A stretch of DNA of 59,859 nucleotides from Psychrobacter sp. 4Dc (lineage in GTDB: Bacteria > Pseudomonadota > Gammaproteobacteria > Pseudomonadales > Moraxellaceae): the NCBI RefSeq assembly GCF_002836715.1, contig NZ_CM009116.1:1-59859 (forward strand). The letters are read 5' to 3'. Shown piece by piece: positions 53,351 through 59,859 of the stretch. The translations under genes and the position numbers were made by a program. The first letter of the stretch is position 1. Every line of letters starts with the position of its first letter. The notes beneath the pieces are model-generated. The model worked only from the letters and a program-made list of their open reading frames with translations, searched no databases and was not told the DNA's origin.

Positions 53351-53533
53351 TAAATACCTTCATACTGTCTATGAACCGCTCAGATTAGATCGAAGGCGAG
53401 TTTACTTGGAAGGTCTCTCTATCCATAAGATGAGATTCTGACTTGCGATAGTTGTACTTTTCAATTGTTGGACAAAAAATTTCTTATATAAGCCTATTTC
53501 ATACATTCTATTACCAATAATTATGGTGCCTTT

Positions 53534-54418
53534 ATGATGATTCATCCTCAGTATGATCCCGTAGCGCTTTCCTTGGGTCCATTGGAAGTGCACTGGTATG
53601 GGCTAATGTATTTGCTAGCCTTTGCTGCCGCTTACGGTTTGGCTTGGTATCGCAGTACCAAACGCGACAATTGGACCACCGACATGGTCTCTGACTTAGT
53701 CTTTTATGGCGCGCTTGGTGTCATCTTAGGCGGTCGTATTGGCTATGTGCTGTTTTATCAGTTCGGTGAATTACTCCAAAACCCTGCCTATATATTAAAA
53801 GTCTGGGAAGGCGGTATGTCTTTCCACGGCGGCTTTATCGGCGTCATGCTAGGTATGTGGTTCTTTGCCCGTAAATATAAAAAGACTACCTTTCAAGTAT
53901 TCGATTTTATCGTTCCTTGTGTACCAACCGGCTTACTGTTTGGGCGTATCGGCAACTATATCAATGGCGAATTATGGGGTCGCGTCTCAGACGGTGGCTA
54001 TAACTGGCTGACCTACTTTCCGCAAGCCGCGGCGTTTGATATGGAGCAATTACAGAGCAATCCACAATTGCAAGAATTGATGATTGAAGTCAATGGTCAA
54101 TACATATTGCCTCGTCATCCATCACAGCTATATGAAGCCTTTGCCGAAGGTCTGCTGCTATTTATATTCTTATGGTGGTATTCATCAAAACCACGTCCAC
54201 GTATGGCCGCCTCCGCTGTATTCTTACTAGGCTATGGCATCAGCCGCTTTATCATTGAATTCTTCCGCCAGCCAGATGCTGACCAAGGATTCATATTATT
54301 AGGTTGGATGACCAAAGGGCAAATCTTAAGCGCGCCGATGATTATCGCCGGCTTAATCATGCTGATTTATGCTTACAAACGCGGTATTTATGATTGGGGT
54401 AAGCAGTCTGCATATTAG
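53534..54418 (+). CDS. lgt: Prolipoprotein diacylglyceryl transferase
   Basis: A 294-residue inner-membrane enzyme that attaches diacylglycerol to the lipobox cysteine, the first step of lipoprotein maturation. Seven membrane segments and the family signatures are present: VHWYGLMYLLAF, GGRIGYVLFYQF, GGMSFHGGFIG, GRIGNYINGELWGR with the essential arginine, and RHPSQLYEAF. It begins at one of two adjacent ATG codons (53534 or 53537). It stands 183 bases after copS and is not coupled to it. Together with lspA (24.5 kb) and lnt (12.8 kb) it completes the pathway on this element. Confidence 0.96.
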   Translation: MMIHPQYDPVALSLGPLEVHWYGLMYLLAFAAAYGLAWYRSTKRDNWTTDMVSDLVFYGALGVILGGRIGYVLFYQFGELLQNPAYILKVWEGGMSFHGGFIGVMLGMWFFARKYKKTTFQVFDFIVPCVPTGLLFGRIGNYINGELWGRVSDGGYNWLTYFPQAAAFDMEQLQSNPQLQELMIEVNGQYILPRHPSQLYEAFAEGLLLFIFLWWYSSKPRPRMAASAVFLLGYGISRFIIEFFRQPDADQGFILLGWMTKGQILSAPMIIAGLIMLIYAYKRGIYDWGKQSAY

Positions 54419-55230
54419 AAATAAGTGTCGAGGTGCATGAACAAATAAATATAAATGCAGTTCTAACAAGATACATTCCATTTGCAGAATTAATACCTAT
54501 GTTAGTACAAGGATTTTTATTCCTAAACCTAATTTTTTCATCAGATAGTGGAACTTCAAAAGCTAAAAATAAATTTGGATATGTAACTTTTTATGTCAAT
54601 GTAACCTATTTTAGATGTTATCTGTCTTTAAAATAACCAATTTCTTAGAAATTAATACAAGGAACTACATGATGTATCGCAACAATTACGTAAGATTACA
54701 TAGTTCCTTAGCGAATTAAAATTCATATTGACACTATAAATTAGTATATTATTTTAATAATTGGTTAAACCCTATATAGCATAATTACTTCACCCACTAA
54801 AAAAACGTTTGAGGATTAAATCTAAATTAAGGATTTAATCCTCAAACGTTTTTTTCTGCTTATCAAACAGGAGATATTGTTGTCAGGTTGGTCAGCTATA
54901 TTCTATAAATGTTACACGAAATTACATTATAAAATAGGTATTTTTTATCATTTTATAAGCTTAAAAAGAGCTTTTATCAGATTTTTATTAGTGATGACAT
55001 GCTTTACAGCCTATGCTAAAGTCCGATTTGTGTTTTGGCTAACAGTTTGACTTCCAATAAATTTATAAGGTTTTAGCGAAATCGTTGATAATGCCGGCCG
55101 CCTATGGAATAAGGGTTTGCAGCATAATTATTAGTCACCACAATGTGTATATTCTTGAGTTGTTGAGATTTAATTGACTGCTCTGTTATGGACAACAGAC
55201 CATTTTGAATTAACCGTAGGTATTAGATTT
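54419..55230. other. Duplicated leader region of the CHAP gene, copy 2
   Basis: About 810 non-coding bases. From about 54580 they match the leader of copy 1. The 14-bp palindrome of copy 1 is decayed here (ACCCTATATAGCAT), while the large hairpin at 54800-54854 is kept. A possible 67-codon frame at 54433-54636 has no support and I regard it as chance. Confidence 0.55.
54800..54854. terminator. 23-bp perfect hairpin, copy 2
   Basis: Two 23-base arms are exact complements around a 9-base loop and are bounded by A and T runs. Relative to copy 1 the stem has a C-G pair changed to T-A and a G-C pair changed to A-T, both fully compensated. Confidence 0.7.
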
Positions 55231-55953
55231 ATGAAACAGGCCTTATTGATTTTGTCAGTACTGGGTATGGGCATAGCACAAACGAGTACTGCTGCTGTAA
55301 CGACCTTTCAAACAAGTAATAATATAACCAATATTTCTGCGGCATCAAACTACAGTTCGTCAAAAAATATTTATAGCACCAAAAGTGGTGCTTATGTTTC
55401 TAGCAATGATGAAATCAGTCAAGCAATTAGCAACTTAAGTGCGCAGGCTCAACAAAAAGAGAAACAGCTTTCGTTATCAAGTAGCCGCTTATATGCTGAA
55501 AGACAACAGCAGCAAGTCAATACTATCCCTGATAGCAATTCAGCACCCGCTATCGCTGCTGCTCGCGCTTCACGAGTGGCTCTATCTAGCAGCTCTGGAT
55601 ACTGTGCCCGTTACGTACGTAAAGCACTACAATCAGCTGGTTATGAGTTCACTCCAAATCCTTCAGCCTATCAGTACGCTACTCGTGGCACACTTGAGAA
55701 AGCAGGTTTCAGCAAAATCAGCAATGATATGCCAACCCAAGTAGGTGATGTTATTGTCTATGATCGCTCATCAAAGCGTCCACATGGCCATATTCAAATT
55801 TTCGATGGTACAAATTGGATTTCTGACTTCCGTCAGAACAGTATCAGCCCATACAGTGGTGTCTATGCTTATACGACATGGCGTGATTCAAAATATGTGG
55901 ATGACGCATCCGCATCAGATCGTAATATCTACCTTGCTATGAATGATAAATAA
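55231..55953 (+). CDS. Secreted CHAP-domain protein, copy 2
   Basis: A 240-residue near-copy of the protein at 16012-16734, with the same signal peptide start (MKQALLILSVLGMGIAQTST) and the same catalytic elements SSGYCARYVRKALQSAGY and RPHGHIQIF. Differences cluster in the region after the signal peptide (residues 20-90), while the CHAP domain is almost unchanged, so purifying selection on the enzyme part is likely. The ATG at 55231 is preferred over an upstream frame start at 55174 because of the signal peptide. Confidence 0.85.
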   Translation: MKQALLILSVLGMGIAQTSTAAVTTFQTSNNITNISAASNYSSSKNIYSTKSGAYVSSNDEISQAISNLSAQAQQKEKQLSLSSSRLYAERQQQQVNTIPDSNSAPAIAAARASRVALSSSSGYCARYVRKALQSAGYEFTPNPSAYQYATRGTLEKAGFSKISNDMPTQVGDVIVYDRSSKRPHGHIQIFDGTNWISDFRQNSISPYSGVYAYTTWRDSKYVDDASASDRNIYLAMNDK

Positions 55954-55995
55954 GACCTGAGAAGTCAGCACAACATATTTATTGCTTTTCTCCAA

Positions 55996-56032
55996 CCCAG
56001 TAGTGATCTTACTATCATTGCTGGGTTTTTTT
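55996..56032 (+). terminator. Rho-independent terminator after CHAP copy 2
   Basis: CCCAGTAGTGAT with ATCATTGCTGGG and a T-run, the same as after copy 1 apart from one loop base. Confidence 0.85.
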
Positions 56033-56101
56033 GTGCTTAACATCAGGGTGTATTTAACCTTTCATGATTTGATCAGTCAGAAATAGATACTACTGATATC
56101 A

Positions 56102-56191
56102 TTACTCATTACAAGAATTATCGGCAAGCGCGTTTAAGATGCCACATGATACCGCTTGTGCACTACCTGCACATTTCTGGCGCAAAACTGA
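56102..56191 (-). pseudogene. 3' scrap of cadR
   Basis: The last 30 codons of a cadR gene, still in frame, read VLRQKCAGSAQAVSCGILN then ALADNSCNE and stop. The intact gene has ...ALADNSCHE, so metal-ligand His has become Asn. Everything upstream is lost at a junction with cadA sequence. Confidence 0.85.
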
Positions 56192-56198
56192 GAAATTT

Positions 56199-56272
56199 TT
56201 GGATTGCTAGCATTACAAGACAAATTACGAAACGACGCTCATGAAGATGTGGCTTAGCTCAAAGCGTATGGG
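56199..56272 (+). pseudogene. Internal scrap of cadA
   Basis: About 25 codons matching residues 546-569 of the intact cadA: GLLALQDKLRNDAHEDVA, then TAG in place of a Gln codon and a one-base insertion. It directly follows the cadR scrap, so a deletion of about 2.1 kb joined them. Confidence 0.85.
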
Positions 56273-56276
56273 TAAA

Positions 56277-56341
56277 CCACCCCGAGTTCGTCGTACTCTC
56301 TAAGACTGTTTAGTCTCCGAAAACCTGAGGCGGTTTAGATG
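56277..56341. repeat. Short inverted-repeat remnant (IS-end-like)
   Basis: TAAACCACCCCGAG at the left and CTGAGGCGGTTTA at the right are imperfect inverted repeats about 65 bases apart, and both resemble the IS3-type end seen at 11151. This may be two abutted IS ends or a miniature element left when the CHAP duplicate was truncated. Confidence 0.4.
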
Positions 56342-56450
56342 GTTTTTTGAGAGATTATGACACTCTCAAAGCGATTTGAAGTACTTGAGAAAGTTGATTA
56401 TGATAGCACCTAAAGATTTACCAGAGTCATATCGAAAGACTAAACAAAAA

Positions 56451-56490
56451 AATGCCTCTGGGAGTTGACTCCTAGAGGCATTTAGTTTTT
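56451..56490. terminator. Bidirectional terminator-like hairpin
   Basis: AATGCCTCT and GGAGT pair with ACTCC and AGAGGCATT around TG, with single unpaired bases. A-run and T-run lie on either side. No intact gene lies next to it. Confidence 0.6.
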
Positions 56491-57310
56491 AATGTAGCTA
56501 ACGGTTACAGAGTGCTTCAACACCCTGTAACGAACAAATAAGCATACGCAGTGCGTTATTTGAACAGCATTAAATGCCCGTGTAGGTGCATTTTATCCAA
56601 AAACTGCTTTCATATCAACCTTATTCACTATACATTTTAAAAACTGCTTGTTCGCTCGTTACATCCTTGTGCTGCTCTCTTTGTACCCGTTACCCGTCAA
56701 ATGGGTGGCAGGCCTCGGTGACGACTGCGTTTGACATAAGGGTGAGCTCCCTACAGGGGTTACTAGACAAAGGATCAGAGCAACGCAATGAGTGGTTACT
56801 TGTGCATATCGTAGCGGTATATTGGGCGAACGCCCTTGCTAGCGTATGACAGCACAGTAGCGGTTATGAGCGTGTTTAGGCGGTGCTATCAGCCGTAATC
56901 ATAACAGCCGTAGCTTGATACAGTGATACGGTCTTGATGACGCGATGGGCGATGAAGTCGGCATGACTAATCACATCAAATCCAAGGAATGCACTAAAGT
57001 GTTTGTGAGTGTTTTTATTATACTCATAACTGCTTTAGGGTGAGTGTTCCTTGAAATCTGCTCAAGGCTCCAAAATCAGCATAAATTTACTTAGGCTAAT
57101 TTAAGTAGTATATAGCCCACTAGGCTATATACTATAAGAGTCTAGAGAAAAATTTAGAATATTTATTATACAACTATCATTTATTCAGTGAGTCAATATT
57201 GTCATGGCTGATTCATAAGTTTAGTGTGAATAGAATGAGATCTATGCCTTGGGTAAAGTCTCTCCTAAAATCATAACTGTTCTTTATCATGGAACCTTGA
57301 ATACTTTTAT
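56491..57310. other. Long region without a recognised gene
   Basis: About 820 bases, with a G+C-richer part (56640-57060) that differs from its surroundings. An inverted repeat GTTACAGAGTG / CACCCTGTAAC lies at 56504-56531. An 87-codon frame at 56586-56849 (MHFIQKLLSYQPYSLYILKT...) has no ribosome binding site or family I recognise. A perfect hairpin lies at 57106-57134. The region could hold a structured RNA or a decayed gene. Confidence 0.4.
57106..57134. repeat. Perfect 12-bp inverted repeat
   Basis: TAGTATATAGCC (57106-57117), loop CACTA, and the exact complement (57123-57134). It lies about 175 bases past the coiled-coil gene on the minus strand, without a T-run, so it may be an operator or a processing site rather than a terminator. 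Confidence 0.5.
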
Positions 57311-57934
57311 CTAATCAGCATCCAAAGCACTATCTTTGTTTTGAATAAGTATTAGAGCATCTTGTGCTTTCTTAAGTTGATCTTGTAACAGAGTCACTTG
57401 TTCCTGCTTTGATAAATGACGGCTTGATAGCTCGCTATATTGTTTATTCAATACGCTATGCTCGGCTTCAAGCTTAGCCTGAGTTTGAGTCAGCTGATTA
57501 TTAAGTCCTGATAGCTTGTCACGTTCAGCGGTGACTGCCTTTAACTCTCCTTTGATCTCTGCGGTAGCCGTTTGTATATCATTCCGCTCAGTGGTGACTG
57601 CCTTTAGCTCTGACTTAGTATTTTTAAGTTCAATCTTTAAACGTGCAATCTCTGCCTTATCACTATCAGCTGTGGCTTTAAGCGTGGCTACCTCACCAAG
57701 ACTGCTAGTCAGCTCTATAGATTGCTTATCTAATGCATTACTCACCTCTGCAAGCTGTGATTGCGCGGTCTTAGCCTTAGTGCGTTCAAGCTCTAATTCA
57801 TGCCTAGTATCTAATAGCGTCTGTTTGGTAGCGTCATGGTCAGCTGTGGCTTGCTGTGCGCTTTTAGTTGCTGTTTCCGCAGTGCCGGTCACCTCGTCCA
57901 GTTGCTGTAGTAAATCCGCTTGTTCCCGTTCCAA
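57311..57934 (-). pseudogene. C-terminal part of a KfrA-like coiled-coil protein, truncated
   Basis: A 207-residue frame that is almost wholly coiled-coil (DEVTGTAETATKSAQQATAD and SNALDKQSIELTSSLGEVAT). It includes two imperfect repeats of ELKAVTTERNDIQ / ELKAVTAERDKLS. The composition (Ala/Thr/Glu/Lys/Gln-rich heptads) is that of the C-terminal half of KfrA-type plasmid DNA-binding proteins. The expected N-terminal helix-turn-helix is missing: the frame opens with TTG after a stop, next to the end of the IS607-type element. An insertion therefore probably removed the start. Another long coiled-coil protein is the alternative. Confidence 0.6.
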
Positions 57935-57944
57935 AAATCTTACT

Positions 57945-57979
57945 CAAACCTAGCCAATATTGACTATTAGATAGGTTTG
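57945..57979. repeat. Inverted repeat near the IS607-type right end
   Basis: CAAACCTA (57945-57952) and TAGGTTTG (57972-57979) flank 19 bases. It lies where the truncated coiled-coil gene meets the transposon flank and may be part of the element end or of the host gene. Confidence 0.35.
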
Positions 57980-57984
57980 ACGTT

Positions 57985-58110
57985 TTCTTTCTGCTTCATT
58001 GTCACGCGCTATTTCTCATTTGAGATTTAGACTGACCACGACTCCACAGACTTTTTTAATTGGCGATGGAACTCACCGTCCAATAAACAGGATTATGCAG
58101 CTGTTAAAAT
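57985..58110 (-). ncRNA. Candidate omega RNA region at the tnpB 3' end
   Basis: TnpB nucleases use a guide RNA made from the 3' end of tnpB and the transposon right end. On the minus strand the bases after the tnpB stop contain short complementary segments (TAAATCTCAAATGAGA, GTGGAGTCGTGGTCAG) and then run into host sequence. The span and structure are my estimate; no consensus was tested. Confidence 0.3.
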
Positions 58111-59247
58111 AACAGTCGCGTTATTTAAAATATTGATGCTGGCGTTGAGGTCACGGTCATGAGAAACCTGACAGTTAGGGCACAACCACTCACGCATTTT
58201 CAATGTTAGCTCATCTTTACCAAGGATATGATTGCAGTTTGAACAGGTTTTTGAGCTTGGGTAGAAGGGTCCGACTGATTTCACAACCTTGCCTTGCTCA
58301 GTGGCTTTGTAGATAAGCTGTCGCTTAAACTCAAAGAAACCCAAGTCACTGATAGCTCTTGATAGCCGCCTGTTCTTAACCATACCTTTGACATTCAAAT
58401 CCTCAATCGCAATCACATCGAACTCATTAACCAGACTTGTTGTGATTTGATGGAGAGAATCTTGCCTAATACACCTGATCTTATAGTGCAAACGAGAGAG
58501 CTTGGTTTTCGCTTTTTCTCTGTTTTTACTGCCTTTTTTAGTGCGACTGAGCGCTTTGTTTAGCGTTCTTAGTTTTTTAAGGTTTGCTTGAAGTGGTTTT
58601 GGCGCTTTAATTTTAGTGCCGTCTGATAAAACCAGTAAGTCGGTAATACCAAGATCAACACCAACGCTTTTACCTGTCTTTTTAGTAGGAATTACAGCTT
58701 TTTGTATTTCAACAGCCACACTAACAAACCACTTACCGCCACGTTTAGAGATGGTGGCTGACATGATCTTGCCGTCAAAACGTAAAGCTTCTTTTAAGCG
58801 AACCCAGCCCAAGTTTGGGATACGAATGGATTTACCTTTAATGGCAAATTGGTCGTTGGATAAACTGAATCTATCGTCACGGCCTTTTTTACGAGCGGTT
58901 GGGTATTTCGCTAAGCCTTTAAAGAAGTTGTTATAAGCATCACCCAACTGCATGATTGCCGCCTGCGGAGCGCATTTGGTCACTTCCAGCATATAGGGGA
59001 ATAATTCACGCTTAATGGCGTTCAATTCGCGTCTGAGCTTCGCCTGTGAGGGCTTGTTTAGATTTTTAGTATCAACCTCAACGCCTGCGGCCAAACACGC
59101 ATCACGGTACGCTTTGTCAAGCGCATACTGCCGCTGCCACTCATGCAAAGCCCAGTTGTAGGCTTTTCTCGCCACGCCACAAGCACGAGCAAGGTGATTT
59201 GCCTGTACGTTGTTTGGCTTGAGTTCGATAATGTGTCCACGGATCAT
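58093..59247 (-). CDS. tnpB: TnpB RNA-guided nuclease (IS607 type)
   Basis: A 384-residue TnpB. The RuvC-like catalytic residues are all present: VGVDLGITD (D198), IAIEDLNVKG (E282) and HDRDLNAS (D364 or D366). The zinc ribbon has CSNC (C335, C338) and CPNC (C356, C359). The N-terminal helix-turn-helix region (ELKPNNVQANHLARACGVAR) is normal. Length and motifs suggest an active enzyme that would cut sites matching its guide next to a transposon-associated motif. It is translationally coupled to tnpA through an ATGA overlap. Confidence 0.94.
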   Translation of the reverse strand: MIRGHIIELKPNNVQANHLARACGVARKAYNWALHEWQRQYALDKAYRDACLAAGVEVDTKNLNKPSQAKLRRELNAIKRELFPYMLEVTKCAPQAAIMQLGDAYNNFFKGLAKYPTARKKGRDDRFSLSNDQFAIKGKSIRIPNLGWVRLKEALRFDGKIMSATISKRGGKWFVSVAVEIQKAVIPTKKTGKSVGVDLGITDLLVLSDGTKIKAPKPLQANLKKLRTLNKALSRTKKGSKNREKAKTKLSRLHYKIRCIRQDSLHQITTSLVNEFDVIAIEDLNVKGMVKNRRLSRAISDLGFFEFKRQLIYKATEQGKVVKSVGPFYPSSKTCSNCNHILGKDELTLKMREWLCPNCQVSHDRDLNASINILNNATVILTAA

Positions 59248-59855
59248 AATGCTTTTTTAACCGCCTCTATTAATTGTTGGTTTTTCTTGCTGCGAGAGCC
59301 GTATAGCCTCGCTGAAAATATGGTGATAATCTCCAATACATCTTGGGCTAATTCTTGCTCAAAACTCAACTCTTCACCTTGATTGATTATTACCACTTCA
59401 ACGTCACGAGCCTCACACAACATGAAAACCAGTTCTGCACCAAATCGTAAAAGCCTGTCTTTATGGGTAATTACCAGCCGTTCAACTTTATTGCTCAGTA
59501 TGTCATCAAGCAGGTTTTTTAAGCCTTTCTTTTTATAATTCATTCCACTACCAAGATCGGTAATCGTCTCAAAAGTCCAGCCTTGCCTGGCACAATAAAG
59601 TTCCAAAACTTGAGACTGGCGAAGTAAGTCGTCTTTTTGATCACGACTCGACACACGAGCATAAGCAATGGTTTTTCGGTCTAATTTAGGTGGTGTATTC
59701 AAGGAATGCGGTCTGATTTCACTTAAATCATATCGCCTATGCCCGTTTTCGGTTCGCTTGGCGACTAACGTACCATCCTCATCCCAACGTCTTAATGTGG
59801 ATTGAGCAACCCCGAAATGTTTGGCAGCCTCCCCAATACTAACCAGTTTCCCCAT
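59244..59855 (-). CDS. tnpA: IS607-family serine transposase TnpA
   Basis: A 203-residue recombinase with an N-terminal MerR-like helix-turn-helix (LVSIGEAAKHFGVAQSTLRRWDEDG) followed by a serine recombinase domain: IAYARVSSRDQKDDLLRQ with the nucleophile near S69, and LVITHKDRLLRFGAEL. The order DNA-binding domain first, catalytic domain second, is the IS607 hallmark. The ATG at 59855 is four bases from the window end, so no promoter is visible. Confidence 0.94.
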   Translation of the reverse strand: MGKLVSIGEAAKHFGVAQSTLRRWDEDGTLVAKRTENGHRRYDLSEIRPHSLNTPPKLDRKTIAYARVSSRDQKDDLLRQSQVLELYCARQGWTFETITDLGSGMNYKKKGLKNLLDDILSNKVERLVITHKDRLLRFGAELVFMLCEARDVEVVIINQGEELSFEQELAQDVLEIITIFSARLYGSRSKKNQQLIEAVKKAL

Positions 59856-59859
59856 AACT

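Larger units (their letters stand above)
54580..56272 (+). repeat. Segmental duplication, copy 2 (CHAP gene with collapsed cadRA)
   Basis: Direct-orientation copy of the segment starting at 15350. After the CHAP terminator only the last 30 codons of cadR and about 25 codons of cadA remain, joined at about 56192-56199. Compared with copy 1, about 2.1 kb between cadR and mid-cadA has been lost. Confidence 0.85.
57985..59859 (-). mobile_element. IS607-type transposon (tnpA-tnpB)
   Basis: A serine recombinase tnpA and a tnpB with a four-base overlap form a standard IS607-family element. The right end lies between tnpB and the truncated coiled-coil gene. The left end should lie just beyond 59855, outside the window or at its start if the molecule is circular. 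IS607 elements have no obvious terminal repeats, so boundaries are approximate. Confidence 0.7.

Noticed and set aside
54433..54636. 67-codon frame after lgt
   Set aside because: GTG start without ribosome binding site, no recognisable domain, and its end lies in the duplicated non-coding leader.
56504..56531. Integron attC-like site
   Set aside because: The inverted repeat lacks the paired core sites of attC and no integrase is present.
56586..56849. 87-codon frame in the G+C-richer region
   Set aside because: No ribosome binding site, unusual composition, no family recognised; kept only as a note in the region entry.

Overview
The window looks like an accessory replicon, most likely all or nearly all of a mobilisable plasmid, from a gammaproteobacterium of the Moraxellaceae, probably Psychrobacter. 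This assignment rests on moderate A+T content, two Rep_3-type initiators with iterons, a MobA/MobL relaxase, a ParF/ParG-like partition pair, toxin-antitoxin genes and the general look of the proteins. I ran no database search. Circularity cannot be shown from the sequence alone.

Layout. 0-11 kb is the plasmid backbone: initiator 1 with iterons, yefM-yoeB, an orphan RelB/DinJ-type antitoxin, initiator 2 with a second iteron set, two small genes, a candidate oriT, the relaxase mobA with a membrane/coiled-coil partner, an XRE repressor beside paired operators, and parA-parG behind an octamer array that looks like a centromere. 11-25 kb holds an IS3 remnant, a cation diffusion facilitator, lnt, a DUF411 lipoprotein, a secreted CHAP-domain protein, cadR/cadA, ccmFGHI copy 1, lspA and a DUF3817 gene. 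26-31 kb is a patchwork: a serine resolvase and a Fic protein between short direct repeats, a second octamer array, a decayed IS982-family element inserted in a resolvase relic, and a TSUP permease. 31.6-36.2 kb is ccmFGHI copy 2 in inverted orientation. 36-51 kb, all on the minus strand, carries an ATP-grasp-like protein, tatABC, a copper P-type ATPase with three metal-binding modules, small membrane proteins, a permease and the cop genes (DUF305, copB, copA, DUF411, cytochrome c, two small secreted proteins). 51-60 kb has copRS, lgt, a second copy of the CHAP module followed by scraps of cadR and cadA, a truncated coiled-coil protein and an IS607-type element with tnpA and tnpB.

How the genes may work together. 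The metal-resistance cargo (CopA, CopB, the P-type ATPases, DUF411 lipoproteins, cytochrome c, CadA, CDF) depends on envelope maturation. The same element encodes much of that machinery: TatABC, which can export the twin-arginine CopA; Lgt, LspA and Lnt, which together perform all three steps of lipoprotein maturation and could process the two DUF411 lipoproteins; and two sets of the late cytochrome c maturation proteins CcmFGHI, which could mature the CxxCH cytochrome. I read this as a copper/metal resistance island carrying its own export and maturation kit. That functional link is inference; the gene content is seen directly.

History. At least two large duplications are visible: a direct one (CHAP-cadR-cadA, with the second copy collapsed) and an inverted, diverged one (ccmFGHI). 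Several decayed mobile elements mark past rearrangements.
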